From Tethya wilhelma (Eukaryota; Porifera; Demospongiae; Tethyida; Tethyidae), in contig CAXIPT010000007.1 of assembly GCA_964030475.1 (NCBI GenBank), positions 3,595,066 through 3,659,065 on the forward strand: 64,000 bases of DNA. The letters run 5' to 3'. Of this stretch, positions 1 through 11,494 are shown one piece after another; position 1 is the first letter of the stretch, and each line of letters opens with the position of its first letter. The position numbers and the translations under genes are program-made. The notes beneath the pieces are model-generated. The model saw nothing but the letters and a program-made list of their open reading frames with translations. It was not told the DNA's origin and made no database searches.

Positions 1-1073
1 TTCTTCATCTTCTATTGTTGTTGGATTCACGAATGTATGCAGCCCATAGGCTTCATTTGTATCAATAGTTGATTGTCTGTTACTTTCCCCCGTAGCTTCC
101 TCTGCCAGTTGGTTGCAGCTACTCCTCTCCATCATCTCTACAGCAGCACTGTGTGTATATATGTGTCCCTGAGCTTCAGCTGCAGTTGTGGCTTCAAGAT
201 GCTGCACCGTTTGTTTCTTCCTCAGAATGTAGACAATGATGAGGACTAGTATTGTCATGATGAGCAAAGAGATGATCACAACAACCCCTCCACTAACTGT
301 ACCTGCAACAATTGCCACTGTGTTTGTGTTTGCTTGGTCAACATTTACTGAAATGTAGAAAATAAAATAACTCATGATGAATCATTGTTACCAGAGTATT
401 GAAGTATGCACAATATGAATTGAACCCTTACTTTGGATATTGACAACAGCTGAAGCAGAAGTTGATTTTACATCTCCTTGCGTTATGACACATGTGAATG
501 TCTCTCTTGGTGGGTTTAGGTTGCCCACCACTAGCATGAGGGAAGAGGTGTACACCAGGGTATCTCCTTCCCTCTCAGCTGGGGTGCCTTCCACAAGGTT
601 AAGCAGCGCATTTCGCTCCCATGCAATACTCGGAGGAAACTGTGGACTAGCCTCCACTGTACACACTAATGTCACGGTGATATTTTCATTTCCAGTTTGC
701 ACAACTGTTTGAATTGATGGCTCAACAATCGGGTTCCTCAGGATTGTTTCAAGAGTGACTGTAGCAGTGACAGTGAGAGGTCCTGGTGTAGAATCAGCAT
801 CTTGAGTTGCTCTACATGTGATGCTGTTCTCCCCCAATGCCAGCTCGGAGATATTGACAGTGAGGATTGAGGTGGCTGTCTCCTTGAACCCAGAGGGGAA
901 TTGGAAGTGGTCATTGGTCGTGAGTGTTTGGAAGCTTAAGTTCTCTATGACCCAATCTAACCTTGGGAGGGGGTTGGCAATTGTAGAGCAGTTTAGTGTG
1001 AGTATGTCATTATTGTCAATGCCAAGAGTAACATTGTGGGAGGTTGGAGAGATTGCTAGGTCATCAATGACTG

Positions 1074-1108
<35 letters not shown>

Positions 1109-3283
1109 TCAAAACGTCACAACAATGTTCTTTGTGCTAGCATAGACTTACAATTCTTGTGGAAGTATGTAATAGTTCCTGGATCTCCAGTGTTCACTGT
1201 GTCTGGTTGCCCATCTACCAGACCCGCACACTGATAGAAACCATCTGCCATAGGTTGAAGAGATATTTCAGTTGATACATTTTGAATATCCACCAACCAC
1301 TGGCCCATTGGCAAAGCAGGACATCTCAGAGATAGTATTTCACTTGAAGCCTTTACTGTTTCTGTTGAAAGATTAGCCTGATTAGAGGCTATCAGTGTGT
1401 GATGAATAAATAGTAGCAACAATGACTGACCATTAGTAGTTATTGTTTTGCTTTGGTTAGTATTCTATAGACTGTTTACCTCGTGGCTCTACAGTAATAT
1501 TGAAGCCAGCTGTTGTTGCTCCAACTTGGCATATGTACTCCCCACCCTGGGAGCCTGCAATGGAGGGAAAGTCGAGACTGAATGGACCACCACTCACTGT
1601 GGGTGATCCCATCGGTCCCGTAAAGGAAGGAGTGACTGCCTGATTTGAGCTGACACACGGGATAGTGACCGGGTCCCCTTCAGAGACAGTGAGGTGATCA
1701 GGAGGAGGGAGGATGATGGTGTGCTCAATACCAAATGCTGTACCTAAAGTGGGAGAAAAGATCACATGCAAGCCAGCCTTTATAAATGAAGGGTAGATGA
1801 AGTACACAGACAACATGAATTCACATATACCATTGTAAAGCAAGACAGCTTGAGAACTGGTAACAAAATTGCCATCGCTGTACCAAGCTTCACATGTGTA
1901 CAATCCTTCATGTAGCCTTCCAACAGAGTCCAATACCAGAATACTAGTACCAGGATCAGATAAGTCTGATACCACTGTCACCCCGCTGGCCGGATCAGTT
2001 CTCAAAATTTGACTAAACCCTTCACCAGAGCCACTGCCTGAACCACTATAGTCGTAGTCAATTGCACTGAAGGGCATCATTTCAAACCTCCACTCTATCT
2101 CTTGGAGGTTGAGGGTCGGGTGGACCGTGCAGGAGAAGGCTGCAGACGCCACACCATTGATGGGAGAAGCAGTAATATTTTGAGGTTGATAGAGAAATGA
2201 TGGATCTGAAAGGAAAATGTGACAGTCCAGAAAGACATTGTACAAACTTGTGACTAAGGCACATGGCCATTATACCCTTGAATTTTACCAGCTTCCTCAC
2301 TCCAATATTGCAGCTAAAAAGGAATCTGGCTACAAGGCTACACACATCTATCTAAAAGTGTTTCCTGCAATGTATAGGTTGAAATAGGCAACTGTTTGCT
2401 CAGATTAGCTGCATAGTTTAAACATGCATAGCATTATACTCCATTAAAACTTGAATATAACTGAATTTAAACTTCAGAGCTTCAACTAGTTACAATGCCC
2501 CGTCACTTTAAGTCAGTATCTCTACTACATGCACTCACCTGGTAGTAATGCAACACTGTGGCTACGGAATGATCCTCTTGCTGTATTAACTTGACAGTAT
2601 GAGAATCCTTCCCCACTCTCAATAGAGACTGAGGCAGCTGGTATATCAGGGACTGGACACACCTCCCTTAGATCAGTGCCTCTGTAGACCTCCAGAGGAA
2701 CAGGGTGAGTGAAGAAGAGGTTGTCCACTGTGTGTGTGTGTGTGTGTGTGAGGAGAGAGGGGCACATGCAAGTGTGGATCTATATATCTTTGCATTGGTG
2801 TCAATGTATATATATAACTTACTCAACACAAAGTTTACATCCAACACTGCTCCAGTGTCCACATCCTCACAATGAAACATGCTGTTTGTGTTTAAACTAT
2901 TCACTGGGACAATTCGCAGTAGACCGCTATGTTGAGTGACCCCAAATGCCTTCAACCCGTCACTCACTGGTGCACTACTCTCACCATATCTCCATCTTGT
3001 AGTCCCAGAGGAGCTGCTGGTAGTACACATCACCTCAACTAGAACATCACTAGCTGAGCCAACTACGATATTGCTGGGGTTGGGAAAAGTTTGGTTGGTT
3101 TCCACTGAGAAGATTTGGAGTTCTTGTTGGAAGGAAACTGTATAGCAATCATGAATTTTGTTGTTTAATTTAGTAGCTTTAGTACGTACATTTTACAATG
3201 CACATGGAAACCAGATTAAATGAACACTCACCTTGAAGATGACTCCAAACAAGAATAAGAAATGTGCTTCTTAAGAATGTCAT
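1..3283 (-). CDS. Ig-domain type I transmembrane receptor (8 exons, 3' end off window)
   Basis: Exons read on the minus strand: 3232-3283, 2823-3137, 2539-2727, 1831-2205, 1480-1743, 1152-1388, 432-1070 and 1-347 (open at the edge). Every junction has GT-AG signals, every intron is phase 1, and the joined frame is open for 806 codons. Exon 1 gives a signal peptide (MTFLRSTFLILVWSHLQ). Exons 2-7 encode about six or seven Ig-like modules with the paired cysteines and often the core Trp and Y-x-C pattern (for example EGLYTCEAW, GGEYICQVG, DGFYQCAG). The 639-bp exon 7 holds two modules. Exon 4 has a Ser-Gly run. Exon 8 has a hydrophobic segment (about residues 700-732) ending in RKK, then a cytoplasmic tail of at least 75 residues. 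A cell-surface recognition or adhesion role is inferred from architecture; the ligand is unknown and I recognise no vertebrate orthologue. Exon 5 could use either of two acceptors 6 bases apart, both in frame. Confidence 0.85.
1078..1107. repeat. (GT)n microsatellite in receptor intron
   Basis: A TG/GT run lies just outside the exon 7 acceptor of the Ig receptor. A second short run (about 2728-2750) borders the exon 3 acceptor. On the coding strand these are CA runs beside the 3' splice site. Confidence 0.9.
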
Positions 3284-4150
3284 TTCAAAGGCAAATTCTT
3301 GATTATTTGATGAATAAATGATACTGTCAATTAAATAATATATAGATCTAGAGACCACTCACTGGGCCAGGCTTTCAACAATGTTAGCACTATAAAACAT
3401 CCTCACAACCATTTACTATTGGAGTTAGACCATGACTATACATGCTTGGCTGTATTACTTATACCTATGTAACAATATATATATATATATACAGTACTAT
3501 ACATGTACCAATACCCTTGCAAGGATTTGTGGAATCCTGAGGAAAACAAGTGTCAAATTGATGTGAAATTTGAGAATAAGAAACAATTAGCTATGAAATG
3601 GTAGCCACATGAATTCAAAGAGTTTGTTTTAGCATCATAGCCTAAAAATTAACTATATAAGTTACATAAATAATGGCGAATCTGAAAGGGAGTATACCAT
3701 GTATGAATACATTGGCCATAAACCCCAATTGGCTACTGATTAAGAAACTGAATCATGGAAGTGAACTAACTTGTTTTCATTTAGTAGAACCTAATTTCCC
3801 CTTATAGTGCAAAGTATGAAGTCGTGAATTTTGACTGCTACATGCATATGTCTGTCTGTTTGTTTGTTTATATTTGTTCCATTGAAATCCTCAAAACAAA
3901 GCTCTAGTCATCAAAATTTGGATACTATTGCGCAGTATTCAAAAATTAAGATGTGTCTCGATAAAAACTGTAATTTCTGAGAAATGGCAAGACTTGTAGT
4001 TTCAATTGGCCATGCATATGTCTATATAGGTGGCCGGTCACACCTATTGTAGTGTCAATCTCATGCAAGCCTCATAATAACAGCTCCGCATGGTGACAAA
4101 TTAAGCTGGGGTGAAATGTTTATAAACTAAACACTAAATACATCTTGACA
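3284..4150. other. Intergenic, no gene seen
   Basis: This is the AT-rich 5' flank of the Ig receptor gene. It holds short (TA)n and TTTG runs and no convincing exon on either strand. The receptor promoter should lie at its left end but no diagnostic motif stands out. Confidence 0.6.
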
Positions 4151-4189
4151 TCTTTGCAATACAACTGTGGCTGTGCACTATTCATCTGT

Positions 4190-4960
4190 GACCTGATACC
4201 CTCAATGCATGAATCAGAGTAACCTACAACATCAATGGTTGTCTCTTTAATAACCTTCCAGTTATCTCAGGAGTCCCTCAGGGAAGTATATTAGGCCCAT
4301 TAGTTCTTGTTCCTGATCTACATTAACAATCTTCCTCAGAGTGTCACTCATACAGAACTCTTCCTCTTTGCTGATGACACCAAGTGTCTCAAATCCATTC
4401 AGTCTGGTGTTGACTCGTCCAAGCTCCAATCAGATCTCTGCCCACTGGAGCTCAGTGGAAATTAACTTTCAACGACTTAAAGTGCTTTCTATTAACATTC
4501 ATCAATTACTCAGCATCGATGTTACAGCACCAGCATTGCACCTATTCAATTAATAATTCAATCATTTCTTCTTGCTCCTCACATAAAGATCTCAGCATTT
4601 TACTCACCTCCAATCTCAACTGGTATGAACACATAGCCAATATCACTTCAAAGGCCTACCAAAAGCTAAGACATATATTCAATTTCTCCAATAGTTCACT
4701 AGCTAAAAGGAACCTTTATCTTGCTCTTGTTCGCTCTAACCTTTTGCATGTATGCTTCTCAAGTCTGGAGGCCATCATTGTTGAAAGATATTGCTACTCT
4801 TGAAAGTGTACAGCGTCGAGCAACCAAGTTCCTATTGAATGATTGATTACTCTTCCTCCTATAAGAGCCGCTTGATGTCTCTAAGCTTGTTTCCACTAAT
4901 GATGATTCTTGAACTTAATGATATTAGTCTCTTTATCAAATGTTTATAACAACCGTGCCC
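4190..4960 (+). mobile_element. Decayed non-LTR retrotransposon (LINE) reverse transcriptase fragment
   Basis: The hallmark reverse-transcriptase motif SGVPQGSILGPL is read at 4267-4302. Further downstream, in shifting frames, come peptides typical of the thumb and C-terminal part of jockey/CR1/RTE-like enzymes: LNWYEHIANITSKAYQKL near 4610-4670, YLALVRSNLLH near 4720, a YASQVW-like stretch near 4750 and a VQRRATKFLLND-like stretch near 4808-4843. Stops and frame changes break the frame several times. The catalytic FADD-type motif region (about 4365-4375) is only recognisable as a frame-shifted remnant. No endonuclease domain or full 3' end is visible. This is an old 5'-truncated insertion with no coding potential. 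Confidence 0.8.
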
Positions 4961-4999
4961 ATCTTTTGACATCCTCTCAATTATCTCCTTCAATGAAAA

Positions 5000-5720
5000 G
5001 GATTAAGCATTTTGGCTAGTCATAATGGAATGTACTAACATCACATCAAGAGAAAGTGAAAAAAAAACTTAAGGAACCATTCACACCACAATTATAGGTA
5101 AACATTGGAGCTGCTTACCCTTCCTAAACACAACCATAATATATGTGTGTACGGATCCTTAGTTGTGCTGAATTCACGTTCATAATTATTGGAAAACATC
5201 AAACAAAACAAGAGAGATGATGATTGATGTCCAACTAGTTCACATGCACCAAGTCTGCAGTGAGGGTCGTCACGAGACAATGGCCATTTTGTGATGACAT
5301 CACAATCCAAACAGTGGCTTACCAGAAGAAGGTATACTCTACAAAGATAATTATCATTCATAAGTACAGCTGGTAGAATGACAAGAATCATGCCGATACT
5401 AGTTTGTCCTAATAAGCTCTCTAATGACAAACTAGAGCTAATAAAATAGAAAAAAAAATATTAATATTAATAAATTTTGAAACTTTATGAAAATATCATA
5501 TACTGGAATAATGTGTGTTGCAACAATTAGAAAACCTCTATGTATTATGATAATGAAATTTGTATGCATGCAGATATGTACATAATTGGTGCATGGCTCA
5601 ATAGGAATGAAGACATACCTATACATTCAACCAACAGCTCAGTGGTGATGCAGCAATTGACAAGACAAATCTTTGTGTGGGTGCACAGAATAAAAAATGA
5701 CTGCTGTCAGTGGAGAAGAT
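5000..5720. other. Intergenic, only short unsupported ORFs
   Basis: A 112-codon frame on the minus strand (5092-5430) and a few shorter ones are open here, but none has splice signals, a recognisable domain or composition unlike the surrounding AT-rich DNA. Confidence 0.5.
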
Positions 5721-5828
5721 TGTTTGCGCATGCGCATTCATATAATTCGCGCGCGAACTAAAACTACAAAGTAGGAGGAACGTCAGTCTGCACATCGATG
5801 GTCTGATGCCTGCAAAATTATCTTCTCT
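5721..5828 (+). promoter_or_regulatory. Candidate promoter and 5' UTR exon of the F-box-like gene
   Basis: A perfect palindrome TGCGCATGCGCA (5725-5736), matching the NRF-1-type core, is followed by a CpG-rich TTCGCGCGCGAA stretch. A good splice donor (CT|GTAAGT) sits at 5829. The coding exon downstream begins right after a 3' splice site (TTATTCCTAG, ending 6989) two bases before its ATG. The simplest reading is a non-coding first exon ending at 5828 joined across a 1161-bp intron. This is inferred from splice signals only. Confidence 0.4.
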
Positions 5829-6143
5829 GTAAGTATTTAGGTACCTATCACTTTATGCTTTTATGACATGCATAAATTAAAATGAGAAGTAAATACTAAA
5901 GGCCAGGTGGCCTGAGGGCTCTCAGTGGGCATTAATTAGATAGACACTGATCTAGATCTACCATTTACTATGCCTCAGCCAAGAGCCTATCAAGCGTGGA
6001 CTACATGTATATATATATATATATAGAACTGTCCAACATGCAATCCTTGACAATTTGTGCTATGTGGTTGTCGGTACTGATAGTGCACTGGTATGTGAAG
6101 AGTGGTCAAGTTTATCAAGGTCAGTAGCTACATGAGGTACTAT

Positions 6144-6644
6144 CAGCTAGTCTTGTGAGCCAGATGTTCCGAGAGGGGGAAAAGAAACGTCTGGTAACTG
6201 TTGACCACTTTTCATGTGCAATCAGAGAATGTTGCGACTGCCAATCAGATTTCAGTATTTTGTAATTTCGAATTTATGAGGTAAAATTTCCCGCCAACTC
6301 TAAAGCCAACCCATCAGATTGTTCTTGTCATGTGAGACCATAGCGCTGTACAATCATTGTCCACAAATAGTCCACGTCTAGATCTGCAAGCTTTGTAAGA
6401 CAGAAACTTTTGCCGTTTGTGTAGAACATGGCTCAAACCCATGATTACTTCACACTGGAGTACACAAAGAAGAAAGCTGCCACTAAACTCAAGTCTTCTG
6501 GCCAAGGAAATTTTAATTCACGTGAAAGGATGCTCTTATGTCACACTAATGAATGTCTAATTGCACTCAAAAAGTGGCCTACATGCAGTTACCAGACATT
6601 CCCTTTTCCCCTCTCTCGGAACGTCTGGCCCGCGAAACTAACTG
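6144..6644. mobile_element. MITE with long terminal inverted repeats (~80 bp)
   Basis: The left arm (CAGCTAGTCTTGTGAGCCAG, 6144 onward) pairs with the reverse complement of the right arm (CAGTTAGTTTCGCGGGCCAG, ending 6644). Pairing continues through the GTTCCGAGAG...GGGGAAAAG block, the GTCTGGTAACTG block, and CCACTTTT...GTGCAAT further in. The element is about 500 bp with no transposase frame, so it is non-autonomous. I could not find a clean target-site duplication, so the exact ends are uncertain. It lies in the inferred 5' UTR intron of the next gene. Confidence 0.75.
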
Positions 6645-6991
6645 TCAGCTTATACGTGCACCACAAAACTCAACTATTATTAGCTATATCTCTCATGATA
6701 CATCTGCATATGACACTGCATAATAGCCGGAGTATATTATCTATGATAATTTTACTAAAATTAGAATCTGCGAAATTTTCAAATGTGAACTTTTGAATGT
6801 GAGGACCTGTTAAAAATTTTTTTTTTATGTACCATATTTACAAAAGTTAAATATCTGAAAATTTTGTTTACAAAATATTTTTAACACGAAAATTTGTTAA
6901 TCTACGGTAGCTAATTGCCTAGTAATATGATACCACATCACACATCGTTTGTGTGCTGTATTCATGATCTCTCTGTACATTATTCCTAGAA

Positions 6992-9358
6992 ATGGCCTCC
7001 TCAATTCCTTCTCTTCGAAACCTCAGTCTCTTCAACGTTATCGACCAGTTTGATCACTACCCCCTCAGCCTCCTAGCCTGTCTGCCCCCCACCCTCCGAC
7101 GACAGCTGCTAGTCCACCTCCCTGTAGCGGACATCTCTCAGCTGACAGGCACCTCTTTCTTTGATGGGATTGAAGAAGACAGCATCTGGGAGCACATCTA
7201 CCAGCAACAGATTCCATGGTACTTTGACCTCTTGGAGGGATTCCCAGCACTCCACGAGGAGCTGGTGATGTTCAGGAAATCTCTAGAGGAAAAAGATATG
7301 ACATTTAGAGAACGCTTCTTTTCGATCCTTGCCCAAATTCTTCTTAATCGTGAGCGCCCTAGTGGTTGCTTTGCAGCACAGAGAAATTACGGTGGATACT
7401 GTTTTGAAGAGCCTCCACCTTCCATTTTATACAGAGCTCCAGTCGACATAGTAAATAGTATAGTAGCAGGAATGAAAGTAGAGGGTATTTACACCGAGTC
7501 ACTTGATTCAGAGACGGAGATTGAGATGTATAAAAATGAAGAAGACAAGGAAGAAGAAAAAGAAGATGAAGAGCAAAAAGGAGATGAAGAAAACGAAGGA
7601 GATGAAGAAGAGGAAAGTGAAGAGGAACCTTCCGACTTGGACGATGAATATGCTAATGCTGACGCCATTATCACTGCTGTGTCAGATTATGCCAATGAGT
7701 ACCAAGACAGATATCTTCTGTCGCACTGTGATCATGAACGTGGTGAAGGATTCATGGAGATCTGCATGTATAGTGAAACCAATTTGCGTTGTCAATATGT
7801 CCCACTTCGCTATTCTAGCTTTGCTAACCCTTGCAACAAATATAGACTATCGGATGAAGATGCTATCATGTTGCTGGTGGAAAAGTGTGGCTTTCTTCCC
7901 AAGGATCTGATCATATCCATTGCCCCTTTCAGCTCAAAGGAATGGAACCTAGATCTACTGCAAAAGTTTCTACGTGATGTCACCTCATTGAAGCTTTGCT
8001 TCAAAGGATTTGTTGATGGTATGCAAGAATTTGAAGAATTGCTAACTGCAATATTGTCTAATCCAAAGCCAGTGCTGTCTACACTGAAGCTTAGCTGTTG
8101 GCCAGAGTGTGGACCGGAAGATTGTGATGAGCCAAAACCTCTTACTGACCATCATTTGCTAGTTCTTGCCCAGCTATCCTCGATTCCTTCAGCCTTACCT
8201 CCACCAGCTTCCCCTCTGTCCTCACTAAGAGAGCTCTCGCTCAGTGGCAGGTTTAGTGCTAGTGGTCTTGACAGTCTTGCAACGGTCATCAATAGCCAGC
8301 AATCCCTTGCATCTTTCTCTCTTACCTCATTCTTTCCTGGTGACTCAAGTGGTGACACCAGAGAGTACAAGTACTGGTATGATGATCGTACTGCCACTGA
8401 TTATGAGATGTCCAAGTTTTGTTCTTGTAGTCAATCTTTTGTTGAAGCTCTCATTGCATTGTTTGGGAATCCAAACTTCGAGAATATTTCACTTATAGCT
8501 TTGACATTTTCTCTGAAGTTGTTTCAAAGCCTGGTTGTAGGGTTTCTCAGTTCCTCTTGTGCACACCCTCAAGTTCTCAAATGCAGTGGTATCATGCTTT
8601 CTGATGATGGTGATGAGTGTGTAAAGGTGCCTCAGTTTCCAATCCCTGAACTTGCCTCACAGTATAAGACTCTTGAGATCAGCATTCGAGAGATGGAACG
8701 GTTTCCTTCTCTCTTCTTCTCTTCTCTGCCGCTCCGATTGATTAGCTTGAAGTATTCGTGTCACGATCAACTTTTCAAGCGGAGTATTCTCAATCCAAAT
8801 CAATACGTCCCTCACCAGATCTGTCTACCTGTTGCAACTGAAACTTTCCAAGTGAAGAGTCTATCTCTGTGCCAACCTACTGGAGTATCAGCTGAAACCA
8901 TTCTAGCTCTTCTGAAAAACCAAGAACTGAAAAGTCTTGAGCTCCTGCTTTGCAAGGATGTTGTGAACTTTACTGACCTAGCTGAGCACCTACTCCAACA
9001 CCTTCCAACCACACAGACCACCGTGGAGGAGATCATGATCACAGAAGGAGCAAATGCTGAGGGGTATTCGATCAATCGAAACACTGCCACCATGCAATCC
9101 TTCTCTTCAGATGCTATCACTCTTTTCTCTGATACCTTGTTCTCCCTCCCCAATCTCAGCCAACTCAGTCTCAAAATGTCCCTCAGGTTTAGTTTAGGAC
9201 GAGATTTTTCTGTGCTTATTAAGGTGATGTACGAGAGCTGGAAACAGAAGAGTAGAGGAAGAAAGCTCAAAAAGTTTGTGCTGGAGTTCCTTTGTATGCA
9301 GCTAGAGGAGAATTGTGCAGAAATGGCAGCTGAAATGGGACTACAAATAAACCCTTAG
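6992..9358 (+). CDS. F-box-like / leucine-rich repeat protein, 788 aa, single coding exon
   Basis: An uninterrupted 788-codon frame starts at the first ATG after a splice acceptor (AG at 6988-6989). Residues about 24-70 (LACLPPTLRRQLLVHLPVAD then IWEHIYQQ) look like an F-box-type helical module: leucine- and proline-rich start, then a Trp-containing third helix. Residues about 172-222 are a Glu/Asp/Lys tract. From about residue 330 to the end the chain repeats leucine-rich units such as LSSLRELSLSGRF, LKSLELLLCKDVV and LPNLSQLSLKMSL. F-box/LRR proteins usually act as substrate receptors of SCF (Cullin-RING) ubiquitin ligases; that role is inferred and depends on the N-terminal module being a true F-box. 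I cannot assign an orthologue. The intronless coding exon contrasts with its neighbours and may point to a lineage-expanded or retro-derived family. Confidence 0.85.
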   Translation: MASSIPSLRNLSLFNVIDQFDHYPLSLLACLPPTLRRQLLVHLPVADISQLTGTSFFDGIEEDSIWEHIYQQQIPWYFDLLEGFPALHEELVMFRKSLEEKDMTFRERFFSILAQILLNRERPSGCFAAQRNYGGYCFEEPPPSILYRAPVDIVNSIVAGMKVEGIYTESLDSETEIEMYKNEEDKEEEKEDEEQKGDEENEGDEEEESEEEPSDLDDEYANADAIITAVSDYANEYQDRYLLSHCDHERGEGFMEICMYSETNLRCQYVPLRYSSFANPCNKYRLSDEDAIMLLVEKCGFLPKDLIISIAPFSSKEWNLDLLQKFLRDVTSLKLCFKGFVDGMQEFEELLTAILSNPKPVLSTLKLSCWPECGPEDCDEPKPLTDHHLLVLAQLSSIPSALPPPASPLSSLRELSLSGRFSASGLDSLATVINSQQSLASFSLTSFFPGDSSGDTREYKYWYDDRTATDYEMSKFCSCSQSFVEALIALFGNPNFENISLIALTFSLKLFQSLVVGFLSSSCAHPQVLKCSGIMLSDDGDECVKVPQFPIPELASQYKTLEISIREMERFPSLFFSSLPLRLISLKYSCHDQLFKRSILNPNQYVPHQICLPVATETFQVKSLSLCQPTGVSAETILALLKNQELKSLELLLCKDVVNFTDLAEHLLQHLPTTQTTVEEIMITEGANAEGYSINRNTATMQSFSSDAITLFSDTLFSLPNLSQLSLKMSLRFSLGRDFSVLIKVMYESWKQKSRGRKLKKFVLEFLCMQLEENCAEMAAEMGLQINP

Positions 9359-9956
9359 AGTTAACAACATTACCAAGAAAATTATAGTTAATAGTGCTAA
9401 CTGTGAAAAGAATGACTTGATTTCTGATGTAATTGTCACCTATTTTTTCAATAACAAAATTAATGTACAGTGATGTGGTTTAGTCTTGTATCAAGAGTAC
9501 ATGTACTCTTGCTTGTATGACATATTGTGGTTGTGCAAAAACAGTACGTACTTAATTCTCAGAAATACCTGAGAATAACCATTATTATTGTAGTATATAT
9601 ATATACTATAATTCCTGTGAAGCCCTCTGACGCTGCATGCTATTCCTAAAATATCTGTGCATGCATGCATGAATGTCCGTACAATTTCAAGGACCCTATT
9701 GATACATGGATCAACATCCTATATAGATGACCTGATATGTCAGAATCTGAGAATAACTATAATTATTGTACTAATTCCTGTGAAGCCTTCTAACGCTGCA
9801 TACTCAGACCCTTTCCCTAAAGTCAACAGGAAAGGGTCTGGGCAAGAGATCATATATCACATTTCCACAATCATAAATTTTATAAAAGCACAACACTATT
9901 AAGCAAAGTAGTCAAGCTGGCTGGCAAAGCTCTGTAGTCAGTAATATGGCTAAATA
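9359..9956. other. 3' flank with a degenerate direct repeat and a hairpin
   Basis: A ~75-base unit (GAGAATAAC...ATTCCTGTGAAGCC..CT...CGCTGCAT) occurs at about 9569-9644 and again, diverged, at 9748-9805. The second copy runs into a perfect 12-bp stem (CAGACCCTTTCC, 9805-9816, with its complement at 9829-9840, 12-nt loop). No exon is seen. Confidence 0.55.
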
Positions 9957-11494
9957 AAATGCAGTTACGTGCGATCAATGGAGGGTTGCACCCCGTCCAA
10001 ACTATGCTAAAAATACTGATCTGAAATTTCCTTACTCTGAGTATCCAAGAAAAGTGGAATTTGAGTACTACACAGTTTGTCTTTCAATCCAAGTGCCTAC
10101 AACCATCCTGGACTTCTGGGGAGAAGGACGTATGGCGGTTGATGGCATCGTTACAGGATTCCTTGGAGCGTACAATGTCAACCATCAATATCAGCTGGTG
10201 TCCAATGGTCCTGATAAGGGTAGAAAGATTCCCAATCGAATACCGACCCTGGACTGCGAAGATGTTAGTGTTTCCAAGTATGTGCTGTCGCATTCCTTTC
10301 ACATTGTACATGTCACGCTGATGGATGCTCCTATCTCTGAAGCAACAGCTGCTGAGATAGCAAGGATTATCAGTGGAGACCAGCACTCCATGGTAGTTGT
10401 CTATGGGAAATCTGAAGATGAAGAATATCACTCAATTGAAAGATGCTTTCAATTCTAATGGCAAGGAGCTCATTCTGTTCCCGAATTACCCTTTATCTTC
10501 TTCTCTCAATGAGATCACTTTAACGCCAGCTTTAACCTTTTTCCAAACAGATGATGTTGTTGCAAAAGCAAAGGCTTATTTCTCTGATGGCAAAATGTCA
10601 TTATGTGCAGATATTCTACGCTCCCTTGAAAGAAGCTCAAAGGTGCAAGTGTCTGCACCATCTGCACTCAAGTCATTTTTCAGTGCAGCTGAAATCAAGA
10701 ATAGCTACAAGATTTTTGCTCTGGCTATGAGCTTGACAAGACCTCAGATGGTAAAGACGTAATGGGAACGTACATGCACACTAATGTTCTGAGGATCGTG
10801 CAAAACGAATACAAGAGTCTTAAGTTCCAGTCAAACTATGGTGTACAGCCTATCTGTGTAGCAGAGTAAGTGATGGTAGCTGGTAATGGGCCTTCTTCAG
10901 TGGTACTATGAATTACAACTCAGCAAGTTACGGGGGAGGCGAGAAACTTTTTCTCGTGAAAGCATCTACTGATTATGAGTTCCAGATTGAATGCAATTTT
11001 GGGTCTCAGTCTTTTCTCTGTGTCAATCATCCAGTTCCTAGTGGAGACACATGGCAATGGGCTTTTTTTGGTGCACCTTCTTTGCTTACCGCTGCTACGT
11101 ATCATGATGGTCAGTACTTTCGTTTGATTCCAGTAAATGGTGGAGAAAAGTTTCAGGTGAGAGCTCGTCTTGGAAACATCTTGTTGATTGTTTGCAACTA
11201 ATGGCTACTGTCAGTGGAAAAGAAGAAAAGCCAGGCATAGGATTTGAGTGTGAATTTGTGGAAAAGCCACCGAAAGCTGTTCAATCAGACTGTCCTTTGT
11301 GTCTACAAATCATTTGTAAGCCTTATCTGGTCTCCTGCTGTGGATACAACTTCTGTTTAGTTTGTATTGAGAGAATCAAGACTGCTAATGAGCCTTGTCT
11401 TACATGTAAAGAAGAGAGTTTCACTACTTTCTTAAAATTAATAGTAAGGCCACTGTTGGAGGTGAAATGGAAGGTTGCACTCCACTCGACATGA
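9957..11494 (+). pseudogene. Frame-broken gene ending in a RING finger (TRAF-like family)
   Basis: A reading sense is open from about 9957, with the first ATG at 10054. It changes frame near 10455 and again near 10725, passes a probable 35-base intron (10866-10900, GTAAGT...TTCTTCAG; removing it restores the frame), and changes frame once more near 11195. The last part carries a C3HC4-like RING (about 11290-11425): CPLC, then CCGYNFC, CIERI and CLTC, as in the N-terminal RING of TRAF proteins. The first 400 codons (for example VPTTILDFWGEGRMAVDG, SASYGGGEKLFLVKAS) match nothing I recognise. Three frame changes suggest a decayed gene; sequencing errors or further tiny introns are alternatives. 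The part from 10853 on is repeated exactly at 12715. Confidence 0.6.

Noticed and set aside
7503..7910. Lys/Met-rich plus-strand frame inside the F-box-like gene
   Set aside because: It is a shadow of the Glu-rich tract of the 788-aa frame; the repeated GAAGA codons keep several frames open.
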